DNA of 64,000 bases, from the NCBI GenBank assembly GCA_035582835.1, contig JAYKAV010002972.1, forward strand, positions 43,915 to 107,914. The letters run 5' to 3'. Below, piece after piece: positions 36,556 to 48,072 of the stretch; within the stretch, counting starts at the first letter, position 1; every line of letters starts with the position of its first letter. The notes beneath the pieces were generated by a model. It searched no databases. It saw nothing but the letters and a program-made list of their open reading frames with translations, and was not told the origin of the DNA. The position numbers were made by a program, and so were the translations under genes. Source of the DNA: Phoebastria nigripes (taxonomy: Eukaryota; Chordata; Aves; Procellariiformes; Diomedeidae).

Positions 36556-39500
36556 ACCTTGTGGGCACAAAGTAAAAACTTGTTAAAAATGTTCCTCCTA
36601 CTACCACAGAACTGAGAAACAAAATAGTTGTGTGGGTTTTCCGTTTGTTTTTAAATAAGTAGGCACTATTTCACAACCTATCTGTTCAGATGTATGTTTC
36701 TCCTTAATATATAGATTCTCTTAGTACAACCTGTTATTAATCAGCTTATCAAGTGGCATTGCTTACTTTTTGGGATGACAAGACATGAAAACATATATGC
36801 TTGAGATAGCGTTTTCTCAATAGGTGCAATTAACAGACTTCCCATTTTCTAATTGCATCTGATGGGACCTTAACAAGGCTCTGGATCTCTATCTACTGTG
36901 TGACTGCAGCATCCGAGTGAATAGAGTATGGGCTGGCATCGCCAGTCAGCCCTCTGGGCTGTTCTTGGAGCTCTGGAGGAAATGCTGGTAACTGCTTTGC
37001 CGTGTTACTGACCCCGGGTGAAAAGAGAAAGCTGGTCGGGGTTAGTCGGAGCTGAATACTTAGAGCAGGAGGGTCTCCTGCCAGAAGGGTAGGAGGATAA
37101 TTTTGTCTTGTTTAAGTACAAAATATTCCTGGATCTTTGAAGATGTTTCTCTCCCATCTGGTATAAGCTTGGCTAACCTGATTTATGAATCAGAAATGCA
37201 AAAAGAACAAGACAAGCACTTTTTCAAACCTGCATGGCTAGTGCCCAGTGAAACTCCCTCAAGAAAAAGTAGCTTGGATGAACATGTTTTCAGTGGAGGG
37301 TGTGGTGTATATATCAAATAATAGTCAAAAAAGCCAACCAATGTAAAGCTCATTTTATACAATCTATACATTTTCTGCACATTTCATTAAAATGCTAAAA
37401 TTATACTTACTATTCAAAATACTTGAGTTATGCATGAGTTGAAAGGCAAAAACTCAATTCTCCTTTGGCTATGATGATGAAAGATTTCTCATTTTGCCTA
37501 GTTTCTAACTTGCCTTTGACAAGTTAGGTGCTTCCACAGAGATTTATCCGATATTATTATATCCTGCAAAGCACTCTGAGAACCAATTTATGTTCCTAGC
37601 AAGGCGAAATGCTAGATGTTTAGTCTCCTCAAGGAACAGCTTTTGTCTCTCTCTTCACTGTAACGAGAGTCTGCCCTTTGTGAGTTGGTGCTAATTGCTT
37701 CATTTTATGACAGTTGCTTTTTGTCCTGTGAGGACTTACAGAAGAATATATTATGCACATGTTGCAAATCTATGTAAACTTTGTTTCAAGGCTAACCTAT
37801 ATTGCAAAAGTATGAAGACATGGGTTTTGTACAAATCGGATAACTTAGTTGCCTGTTTGGCTTACAGTTTAAGTTGCTAGCCTTTGTCCAGTCTTGTCGT
37901 TGACCTGTATTCAATGAAGACAGGTGGGTGCTTCCAAAGACTCGTAGGTATTAGATATTTTTTCAGTCCTAATATCTGTGTAATGCGCTGTGCCTGGTCC
38001 TTAGAAAAGTGAAACAGCAATAATGGCTTTCACAGTGCAGCCCCATAGTCACCATGCCTGGTGGGAAGCAGATAGCTTTGCCCAAAGGGCACTTCGAACC
38101 TCAGTGTGAGGATGAGTCTTGTGGCTCTAGGAAGAGGAGGGGAGGCTCCATTTGGGAAGGAGCATGAGGAGAGTTTGGATGATCACCTGTGAGATTTGTG
38201 GCTTCTGCTGCCCTGGATTGACCCCCTCCCCAGCCCCACGGTCTGGTGGCAGGTCACAGAGCGTGGTCTTTGTACTCTCTGCAGTGTGTCCTAATGCTCA
38301 GACTAAAGATGGAGGCTCTCTTGCTTGCTGCAGCTCTGGTCCCAGGACTGGCATTTGCGGCTGCCAAGCAGCACTGTGTAACATGACAGTGGCATGTCAT
38401 GGCGTGACAGGGCAGGCTGTCCAGCTGCAGGAGGAAGGCCAGACTGGAAGGTCCCCACTTGCCTGGAGGCACCCCAGCTGATGGGCTGTTGCACAAGGAG
38501 ATGCTCCTGGCTGGATCTCACTCACTGTTTATTTATTCTCTTTTCCCCTTTTACAGAATACCTTTACAACTCACTGAATTTTCAATTATGAGATCAGAAT
38601 GTCTTATCCAATGTATGTCTTGTGGAATAAAGAAAATAATGATGTATAAATTGGTTTTATATTTTGAAAGAAGTCTTTAAGTTGTTTCACTGTGTACATT
38701 TCAAGTTGTATGAGCTACTGGGCAAGGCAGAAGAAGGTGCAGATTTGCATTTCCATATCTTAGGACAAGCATATCCACAGCATATTCTTCAAACCTGAGC
38801 AGCAGTTTCCTGCTGTGTTGATGCTTATTTGTTGAGATGGTAGAACTAGAACACACAAATCTCTGGTACTGTAAGAGCGTTGTAATTTCCAACCTCCTCT
38901 GCCATCTCTCTGAGAAGTTAAAAGGCCTTTTTGCTTCCATATTTGACTACATAAATGTACGCGTGTCATGATTGCATATACTGTAGCAATCTCAGAAACA
39001 TTAAGTGCCCAGGGATATTGCAGCTGACTTGTAAACAACTTGGAAAACAGTCAAGCCTAGAGTTGGAATCAGAAATGTAAATGCAATTGCCTAAATTAAA
39101 GGCTATGGATAAAACAGCTTTGTTGATGTATACATTACTTGCAGTTAGCACACAAAGTAATTGATATTATGATGAAGTTATTTATATGGCAAAATGCTAC
39201 AAGTTTATATGGCTTCACTGTACGTGAGATATTCCGTATGTGTCAGGGTATGCCATGCAGCTCCCAGACCACCGGCTGCACCTGCCTTTGAAAACTCTGA
39301 ATTCAGTGTTTGTGAGAGAGAAGATGGTAATATAGGATGTGGTCCTGCATAATACAGGATGTGTGAAAATCTCACAGTAATTTTCAGGGGAATAGGATCT
39401 GGGTGCTGGTTGCATAGTCGATAATAAGGAGATTTCAGAAATAGCTCTTTCTAATCAGGTGAAGTAAAAACTTTCCTTAGTGATACAACCTTAAAGTAGC

Positions 39501-40112
39501 TTGGACAGTTTGAATCCATCCTTATAAATAAAGTTGCATTAGATACAATGCTGCAGCATTAATGAGACAAGTAAGAATGAAATAGAAATTATCGTCACTT
39601 TAAAACCGTTGTGCAAAATTTTTCTGTGCTGTATATGACAGAGCTGGAAATTTCAAGACCCATGCAAATTGTACTAAAGTAGATTTGCATAAAGCATTGG
39701 AAGAGCTTCTGTGAAAATGGAACTAGTGGGAGTTATTTAAATAACAGTATAGCAGCTATTAACAAAATAGCAAGATTCAAAATAGTAATTTACTTTACAC
39801 ATCTCTTCTAAAACATGTCCAGAATCAAGATAACTGTCAGCAAATAGTACAGCATTGCAACCCACCCTCTCAAAATCCTGAAGGAAAAGATCAAGAAATT
39901 CTCATCCCTGACAAAAAACACAGCCCAGTTGCAGAGCATATTACTTCCACCATGTAAAGCAGCTGTAAAATATTATACAGCCATGGTGAAGCCATATGAT
40001 CTTGAGTTCTTAATCCTTACAAAAGCTCAGGCAGGAAAAAAAGAATGAATTGTGTATGCTGTGACTGAGTTAGTTACATTATGTATTTAGTGTGACCGCT
40101 GCCATCTTCCTC

Positions 40113-40136
40113 TCCATCATCATCATCATCACCATC
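40113..40136 (+). repeat. ATC trinucleotide microsatellite
   Basis: About five consecutive ATC units, followed by ACC ATC. A short trinucleotide repeat not in a recognisable coding frame. Confidence 0.8.
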
Positions 40137-41609
40137 ACTGCCCTCCCTNCTTCTGCCATGCCTCATCCTCCTGCGAATGTACATCTCCAGGCCCATCTGT
40201 GGTGTGTAGAGCGCTTTGACTCCTTTGCCCGCAGACTCACTAACGCTTCTCTCCCAGGCAGTGAGAATGCCTTGTCACACTTGAACCACAAGTGGATTCT
40301 GGATTCTCCCGCTTGGAGTTCATGGATGTAACCTGGCAGCAACCAATCTATATGTCTTCTGTAAATGGTCCTCCAAGGGTTTACCTGTAGCAGTGCTGTC
40401 ATGCTCCCAGGAATAATCACAAGGTTTGTGTTCATTTTCGTAAGTCTTTTTTCTGTGATGTGCCCTTGAAACACACGAGGCACCAGTGTTATCTGTAGAG
40501 TTTTGTTAAGAGGGTGTGGGTTGCCTATTCCACACATCACAAAACCTATTTTCCAATCAGTTAGATACTCCTCCTCTTTTCCCCTGAAGCCTGGTGAAAA
40601 CTTCTGGTTTGGCATTGTCTTTTTTTACAGAATGAGGGGTGGTGGCAGTTTTCCTGCACGTGCTGGGACCACTTCCATAAGGATGACTGGGAAGTGGGGA
40701 GAGGGTGGTTTTGGTTTGCTTTCTGGTACTCTAACAATTAACAACTGTTGTGTCTTTAATTTGCACGGCAATTTTTGATAGTCTGTGTAAAGTAACAAAA
40801 AAGAGTGTTTTATATGCTTGCTCTACATGCTCAAATACATATGCTGGGGGGTATAGAGTTGAATGATGCTGAAATGCCACTATTTTTTTGCACGTACCTT
40901 TTGTGCCAGTACTGTTTTCTTTCCTGAAGCTAGGCTGAATGTTGTGTTGTTGATACATACCTGCAACTTTGAATTGCCTTTTGGGCTGTGTAGATGTAAA
41001 TTCATTCCTAATCCTTTCATAACGCCACCCGTGTGAAGGTCATCTTGTTCGTGTTCTCTGCCATCAAATGATCTCATAAACTGCTTGCATTATCAGAAAA
41101 CTCTGCTGCATGACCAACACGTAAAGTAACAGTTTGAAGGGCTTTTCTGTGGGGTTTTTTGTTTGTTTACTGACAGACATCTACTTCAGCGGCGGTGTAT
41201 TTTCTAGCCGCTTTGTGATGGTTGGTTTTGTTTCCCCCTGCAATTCACAATGACCAATTCAGGTTTGAATTGCAAGTATGTTGCACTCGGTTGTGTGTAG
41301 TACTTACGTGGTAGCGGATACTTAGGTATAATAGGAGAGACAGAGCATGTATTGAGTGGCTCTTTCCCTGTGAAACCCCTCCACCTTCCAGCAATCCTTG
41401 GCTCAAAGAATTTGTGAGCTGAAGTACCTGCATGTGCCATGTTTTCTGCCTGACTCGTGTCATTCATTTTTGTACCGAGTGATACTCCTAGCCTGCACAG
41501 TTATTTCCATCATGCAATTATATACTGTTCAAAGAAGTACTTCTTTGTGTTTATATCAAACTTGCTGCTTGCCTTCATTTGATGCTTCTTAAATCTCCCA
41601 TGGTAAAAA

Positions 41610-41800
41610 ACCATCCGCCGCTCCCCTTTCCCACGGCTGATGGCTGTAGAGGTCCCTGCGCTGGTCCCCCGCCGGCAGCTCCTTCCCCCAGTCGGTTTCG
41701 TCTCACCCCATGAGGAATCGGCTCATTGTCATCACGGGTGTTTTTTGTCTGTATCAGTCTAATCCTGCTATCTTCTTTTTGGGAGGGGATGGCCGGAGCT
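41610..41800. promoter_or_regulatory. CpG-rich patch, candidate regulatory element
   Basis: By eye there are about a dozen CpG dinucleotides in under 200 bases (for example CATCCGCCGC, CCCCGCCGGC, AGTCGGTTTCG), against a background where CpG is rare. It lies about 6 kb upstream of the OXR1 exon. Several OXR1 transcripts in mammals are known to use alternative first exons, so an internal promoter is possible, but I see no first exon or TATA box here. It may equally be an old GC-rich repeat. Confidence 0.25.
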
Positions 41801-44800
41801 GCAGGTGGTATTCAGGAGCATTAAACAAAAGATTTTCCAGCAGCCCTCCATGGCATTGCCTCACGTTGCAAGTGTGCAGAAGGAGCCCCAGGCAGTAAAT
41901 GGAGCCGACTGCAGACCACAAGCCTTTTACCTGATCCCTCCAAATTGCCACAGCAGCCAAAAAATGCCGGCCATGTGCAAATGCAGATTTGTGTGGAGGC
42001 TGGGGGGGGACCGTGTATCCACAGGGGAATAAAGTAACTGGTTTTGGGGCTGGCCTGTGCAGATGCCAGGGGGTTAGGCCTTCCTGTGTTTAAGTTGTCA
42101 GACCTTTGCAGTGCTGTGTTGAAAACAGAAGAAGTAGTTTACTTTTTTCCAGAATCAGATAAATCCTGGCTGTCGACATCAGTTTAAATGCCATTTCTTG
42201 CTACAAAGAAATCAAATTCATAACCAGCTCTTCTGGGCATTCAAAAATACTAAATGCATCTCTGAAGAACAAGCATCACTCTTCAAATGAATGATTTTGC
42301 TTCTCCTATTAACTGTGTAGTAAAATCTCTGCGATAGTCACAAGGGGTACAGGGAGTTTTTTTGTATTCAGTAGATAAGAATGAGTTAGGCTTTCCTCCA
42401 AATCTTCATTGCAGTAAGGGATTTTTACTTAGAAATTTAAAAAGATCGAATTGTACAGATTCCCAGCCCATGGGATGCTTCGTATGCTTGTTTGTTTCCA
42501 CCATAAATGGTTTAAACACTTTTTTTTTTTCCTTTTCTTTCAGACTGGACTGCCAGCCATGCTTGTTTTAGGTGCTTTCAAGATCTGTTTAGAGAATAAT
42601 GCCTTATTTTTTTTTTTCCATGCTGCTTTACAAAAATTCAGTTTGCAATTTTAACATGAATAGGTGCATGGATTGTATTAGGAACAGAATAGGTTTGTGA
42701 TAATGAATGCCNGGGATGAAATCCTAATGCTCTTAAAATCTATAGCAGACTTCCCAGGGAATTCACTAGCCCCAGGATTTCAGGACTTCCCATATGTATG
42801 GACTGCCCAGAGCACTTGGTGGTCGATGCCCAAACACCCGACCACCCGACCACATTTTATTTTTGAGGGAAATGGTAAGAATCTGTTCAAAAAGTGACCC
42901 GTTCCTGGGAGGTGCTGCTGGGGAGCACAGGGTGCCAGCTGGTCAGGAGGAGGTGAAAGCTGGAGCCATCTGTTAGGCTGTTTCTAAGATGCGGTAGAAA
43001 ACTTTGCAGTTGTATGCAGAGGATGGAAAGAGAAATAAAGGGCAAGTTCAAAAGCTAGTCAGTGTATCTACCTACAGGTATGCTGTATCACACAGCGTGG
43101 AGATGCACATTCCTCCTGGATTAGCTAAATGAGCAAATCCTCTGCGATTGGTAACGGGCAGGATGCTGAGAGGCAGATCTGGGCTTTGTGCCTCTGTCTG
43201 GAAGGTTAGAGGCACCGAGGAGTGACTGCGTAGAAGGTCTCAGGCAGCTGGAGTTACTGGGGTGAGCGACATCTCTTCTAGGAAAATACAGTGAGATATA
43301 AATGAAGCAAATGGGGTTTTAACGGGTTATTAGCAATAGTGCAATTGAATTACACGAATAGGTGTGTGAAATGTGTGTTTGAACAGGGTTATCTAAAACC
43401 AGGGTGCTGCTCAGCCATGTTCCAAGTAAACACAGTGTTTCCAGATCCAGTCAGCAGCAGCTGAGTAACCCCTCCTCTGGCCCTGCTTGAACTTCGACCC
43501 AGGATGGGTTGTCTCAATTGTCAACAGTTGGGCCTTCACAGTCATTCCACGTTAGCCTCTCCTCTGAACTTACCGCTTTTGCTGTGAAGGTGCCTGTCTG
43601 TTTTAACACCCAAGTGAGAGCACAACCATATTTCACAGAAGCCGCCAGTAGCCAGAAGACAACAGTAGTGACCAGCTTGGGGTTTCACACCTCTCAAAGG
43701 CTGCAGATTTTCCTTTTTTTGTTGCATAGTTTTCCCTCCCCTGGAACTCCTGTAATTTAAGGATAGCTGCAGAAAAAGAAATTTTTGCCCCTTCTACTTC
43801 AGATCTCAGTCAAGTTAGGACTTTGTCCTTGCTATCAGATATGCATTTCCAAGCCCGACTAGTGCAGTGCTGACTTTTTGAAATCTTCGCTGGCATGCTG
43901 TCTGCCAGCTGTCTGCAGCAGTGTCATTTTGGGTCACACCAGGCAATATTGAAAGACCATTGCCCGTTGTTGAAAAGTTAGTTGAAGGCTGCTACAGAAT
44001 ACATAGAGTAAAAGATAAAAACGATTTGCTACAGTATTTCTTATATCTTTCATTTATTTTTCTACAAGCAGACAGCCTGAAACAAAGGAAGAACCAGGAA
44101 TGTGATCCCGAGGCATTTCACGTTCAGATTCCTTTCTGTCAAAGAATAAATCTTGTTTCAGCCCGACTGCGCAGCTTTAATATAAAAAACCAAAACCAAA
44201 TGCAACACAAAGCTAGTAATAAAGCAGGGTGCTGGAAAAGGGTCAGGCTTACAATAAATTCATTCTCTTGGCTTCAAAATATACACAGAACTCAGGCTTT
44301 CTTTGCAAGACGTGGTGGTCTAGTGAAGATGCAGTTCAAGGGCTGCAGTGTTTTTTCAAACTGTTTGCCCTCCCTGACTGTATGAATATACAGTTCAGGT
44401 GTGCTGAAGGAAGATGCATTTGAGTAAGTTGCTTGTTTTTCTCAAGTCATCCCTATAAAGTTGTATCCTTACTTGAACCTGTGTCCTACTCAGCTGACCC
44501 TTTTATCGCGGAGTCTGGATTAATTCAGACCCTGTATCTGTCTGTCTTTCCTGGCAGCAAAAGCACTGTCACCATGGTCTCTCAAGAACAGTTTGACAAT
44601 ATTGTGTGCACTTGCTTGTCTTTCATGCTCCTGTTCTTTAATTTTAGTACTTGAGTACCTATGACTCTAGAAGTCTTACATTTAAATTATTCTGGGTTGC
44701 AAGAGTAGATAACTTTTTGGGCATTAATTTGCTATAGGCATTTCAACCGAGTCCTTTATTAATCATAAGTCACCCGAAGAAGGCCATGTGATATTTTTAC

Positions 44801-46019
44801 TGCTCAGATGACAGGTATTATCCCTTTATTCCTATGTGATTCTAGAAGAATAGACACAGTATATTTGTAACAACAATCTGATATTCCCCACAGTGCAGCA
44901 AGCTATTTTATTAGCTATCTCCACGCTGTAATTCACAGCTTTATTAATTGGACTGTCCTTCAGACAGTCTTGCTGGCGAAGAATGTGTTCATAACATAGT
45001 TGAGAATATAAATCATAATGGTATTTTTCAATTTGTATAGTTTATTTCAACTCACCTGCTGTCTGTTTTCCTCTGGGGCAGAGCATAGAAATGCATAATG
45101 CAGGACATATGTACACTTATCGATCTTTAGGCCTCACTTGCCTTGGTTTGAGATTATGGAGGTGCTAAACTCTTTGTAGCTTCTTTGCCCACAATTATTT
45201 TGCACAACACAGAAGCAAGACACTGTAATCACAGTGGAAGCTTTGGTCTGAGGTAGAGCATTACTTCTTGAAAACTAGTGATTTTCTTCCCAAAAGTCAT
45301 CCTTTAAATCTTCAAAGATTTCAAGTGGTAAGGAATTATAGAGACTTTTTATATCACCTGAAATACGGCATATTCAACAACATAGCAGAATTTAACATCA
45401 TAATGGAACACCATTTCATTGTTAATGAGTCAATGAAATATTCCAGCCTCCATTTTAGGTAAATACATTTGACCAGCTGTAGGCTTAAAGCTAGAACTGC
45501 TCAAAACAAGGTCTCAGTTTCTGGAGCATCATTTCAAACAACAGAGCTTTCTTTTCTTCTCACGCAGTGTTTACTCAGAGAGGATGCCCTGCCCAGTCCT
45601 ATCTTGATTATATGTATCAGTGCTCAAAGAAGTATTCAGTCAGTTCATCCCAAGCTGTTTGGGATGGTGTCCCCACTGACTCCATATACAGGTCCATCGA
45701 CCAAGATCCTCAAAGTAAAGATAGTTTTAGCACAGTGACAAGTTGTTCTTCCCATATCTGTAGGGCTCTTTGAACAGCAGGAGCTAATGTAAGCAGATGG
45801 TATATATGGAGTAGTAGTTGTTCATTGTTTCTCATAATGCCACTCTTACAAGTCATTAAAATAAGCTGCTGTGGCTACTGTATGCTAAAATGAACACAGT
45901 GCATAGTTAAACCAGAACCCGTCAAGGCACGATGCCGCCTATATCAGAAGTTTAGATGAGTTCAGGAGTAATTAAGGACAAACCAAGAAAAATAACTCCA
46001 AGAGCTAAAAAAAGGTGCA

Positions 46020-46192
46020 TCATCTAACTCAGGAAGCCCATAAACCAGAGTTTGCTGGAGGCTGGAAGGATATCCTGGGGGAGGTAGCACTGTGCATCTG
46101 CCTGTACTCTTTCCATTGATGTAGTTGTTAGAGACAAGATGTTTGTCTAGATGAACATCTGCTTTGACCCAATACAGCCTTTCTTATATGTA
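46020..46192 (+). mobile_element. Ancient CR1-type LINE 3' end (reptile-like)
   Basis: The order of phrases GGAGGCTGGAAGGATATCCT, GGGGAGGTAGCACTGTGCAT, GTTAGAGACAAGATG, GTCTAGATGAACATCTGCTT, TTTGACCCAATACAGC and TTCTTATATG follows the 3' end of CR1 families known from turtles and crocodilians, where the tail reads TAGATGGACCTTTGGTCTGA then CCCAGTA and TTCTTATG. Divergence is heavy, as expected for an insertion older than birds. No coding region remains. The left edge is approximate. The identification is from remembered consensus phrases. Confidence 0.65.
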
Positions 46193-47108
46193 GGAGGGAT
46201 AAAGGTCCCTGTCATCCTGAACTGTTTGTGCAGAGGCATTGGAGCTGAGGAGCATTGCTTCAGATACAAGACACCCTGGGCCAGTCTAGGGAAAAGGTTA
46301 TAGTGGATGTAGTCTTTCTCATTGGACCACATAGAGAAGTTAATTTCTAACTGCTAACTGCTCCTTTCCCTGGACTAGCAATACCCCATATGAGTATAGT
46401 AATTTTGCCTTCATAGTGTCATTCATAAAATTCTACATACACTTTGATACTTTAATACATCTTCCAGGGCTTGATCATGACCTGAAGATTTTCAAGTCTA
46501 CTAATAGCACTAATTATTATTATGATATTTAATCAGTTAATCTCTTAAACTAGCAGATTCCATTCTCAGTGCAGGAATCCATGCTGTTTAATTGCAACCA
46601 ATATGTGGAGAAAATGTTTTAAAAATAAGGAAGCACAGAGTTTAGAGGAAGGCTGCTTAGCGTTAAATTGTTACCCTAATAAAATTATCTTTTGGCATTA
46701 CAGAACTTTATCATTTTACTTCACTTGCTTCAAAATTTCAGAATTATTATGATCCCTTCATCTCAAATCAATATCTCACTGCAATGCCATAAACCTCTTT
46801 TATTTCCAGGATCAAATCATGTAGTCAACTATACACATATATAGAGACTTAATTTAAGAAAAGTGTTGACAAAATCCAGTGTGTATGTAGTAAGCTTCAT
46901 CATAACAGAGCAATTGTCTCTATTCAATAACTCTAGTAGCTTAATAACCTCTATTTTATATTGCTAGAGATAGAGGAGATGCCAGAACCATGGTGATTCA
47001 GTGATGGGTGTGTACTCACCACCACTCTGAAGTAGGATTTGAGAGTTTTTCTAAGTCTCTCTCATGCAGAACTCTGATAAAATGACTAGATTTGGGGAGG
47101 AATGGAGC
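46193..47108. other. Non-coding interval, no gene seen
   Basis: About 900 bases of AT-rich DNA between two CR1 relics. No exon, RNA gene or repeat was recognised. Confidence 0.5.
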
Positions 47109-47300
47109 GATAATGTCATTTGCCTTGACTTTAGCAAGAGACACTGTCTCTCACAATAAACTTGTACCCAATTTATGATGTTATGTCTGGATGTGTGGAC
47201 AACTAGATGGGTAAAAAACTGGTTGGACGGTCAGGCTCAGAGGATAGTGGATAATAAGTCATACTCTACCTGGATGCCAGTAACGAGCTGAGTAACACTG
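47109..47300 (+). mobile_element. CR1 LINE reverse-transcriptase fragment
   Basis: The DNA follows the CR1 ORF2 reverse-transcriptase region: ATGTCATTTGCCTTGACTTT then AGCAAG (the VxLDFSKAFD motif with its codons decayed), ACACTGTCTCTCACAATA (DTVSHN), TGGATGTGTGGAC, AACTGGTTGGACGG (NWL then a basic block), CAGGCTCAGAGGATAGTGGA and TACCTGGATGCCAGTAAC, which leads to the PQGS motif in intact copies. The frame is broken by small deletions, and neither the 5' nor the 3' end of the element is present. It sits about 570 bases upstream of the OXR1 exon in the same orientation. Confidence 0.75.
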
Positions 47301-47869
47301 ATTTCTTCTGCAGGACAGAGAATTTCTTTTCCTCTGTCCACTGCTGTCGCAGTGCACAACATGGTACCTGGGGTTAGTGGGATTCTTGAGTTTTGGTGAG
47401 AAACAACACGTTGAAACTATTGCAGAATGAGAAATGTAGTTACAGAGTTACATCTGAATTCAGATTGTCAGTCAGTCAGTTCTTTTCTCTTGGGGCTTTC
47501 AGCAACTTTGTGCAAATGATTTAATTTCTTTGTATTCCCCTCATCGGTGGAAACTTAAGCCAGGCAACTTAATGATAGGTTAATTGTTGGCAGCTCATCT
47601 TCTCTGAAATGGATTAGGGTCTGATCCTTCAAGCAGCTCAGCAGGCTGATCTGAGGGCATTTGTAGCTACATGTGAGATGGAAGTGCTGTAACTGATTTA
47701 GCAGGAGCTAAAAGGGGAAATTAATACAAGGCCTAATTTATCACTGCTGTTCTGTGTTCCGCTGCGACATGCACGAATTGTTGTACGATGAGTATATTGC
47801 TGTTATTCTATACATAATCTAGGTATAGAATGATGATGATAATACCTTACTGCCTTAAATTGCCTTTAG

Positions 47870-48066
47870 ATTAAAGAAAAAGTCCCAGTCGGTGGATATT
47901 GGTGGGCCAGGATGCAACCCAGTGGCAGCTGAAGCTCAGACACCTCAGCCCGGTAAATCTTTGCTTGCCACTAAGACAGCTGCTTCTGAGGAGGAACAGA
48001 ACAACACTGCAAACACCCAAAGGCGCAATCCACGGAGGAGTGAGTTGAAGAGATATTACACCATCG
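47870..48066 (+). CDS. OXR1: OXR1 N-terminal coding exon (single internal exon)
   Basis: OXR1 is a TLDc-domain protein that protects cells, especially neurons, from oxidative stress. This 197-bp exon encodes 65 codons of the long-isoform N-terminus. It opens with LKKKSQSVDI, passes through a variable Pro/Ala/Thr-rich linker, then EEEQNNTANTQ and RRSELKRYYTI. The conserved blocks KKKSQSVDI, EEEQNN, ANTQ, RRSELKR and YTI agree with my memory of mammalian OXR1, while the linker is divergent, as expected for a disordered segment. The exon is bounded by an acceptor TTGCCTTTAG ending at 47869 and by a strong donor GTGAGT at 48067-48072. It ends on the first base of a codon (G), which suits the known following Asp (D) of the next exon, where the LysM-like part begins. 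There is no in-frame ATG, so it is internal. Oddity: the first exon base is A, which cannot complete the Trp codon that precedes LKKK in mammals, so the upstream junction or exon may differ. Confidence 0.88.
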
Positions 48067-48072
48067 GTGAGT

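Larger units (their letters stand above)
30494..46019. other. Long non-coding interval, no gene seen
   Basis: About 15.5 kb of mostly unique DNA. It contains a 17-A run at 34791, a 15-bp tandem duplication at 36526-36555, a CGGCTCCTG-type GC repeat near 36380-36430, an ATC microsatellite at 40113-40136 and a CpG-richer patch at 41610-41800. GC content is also raised at 38040-38520. Open frames up to 154 codons (43921-44385) carry no recognisable domain, and no exon was identified. Confidence 0.5.
1..47869 (+). other. OXR1: Probable upstream intron (or 5' flank plus intron) of OXR1
   Basis: This whole stretch lies upstream of the single OXR1 exon at 47870 and contains no exon that I can recognise. 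That exon has an acceptor-like site at its 5' end (TTGCCTTTAG, ending at 47869), an in-frame stop immediately upstream at 47856-47858 and no in-frame ATG, so an upstream coding exon must exist. I did not see a short exon encoding the known OXR1 N-terminus here, so it is probably further upstream, or too short to spot by eye. That the sequence is intronic is inferred from the exon, not shown directly. The content is transposon remnants and unique AT-leaning DNA, listed separately. Confidence 0.6.

Noticed and set aside
38309..38386. 25-codon frame that resembles a secretory signal peptide (MEALLLAAALVPGLAFA)
   Set aside because: It ends eight codons after the hydrophobic part and has no donor site placed to continue it that I could support; likely coincidence in a GC-richer patch.
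43921..44385. 154-codon + strand open frame beginning with GTG
   Set aside because: No ATG start, no recognisable domain and no promoter; treated as chance.
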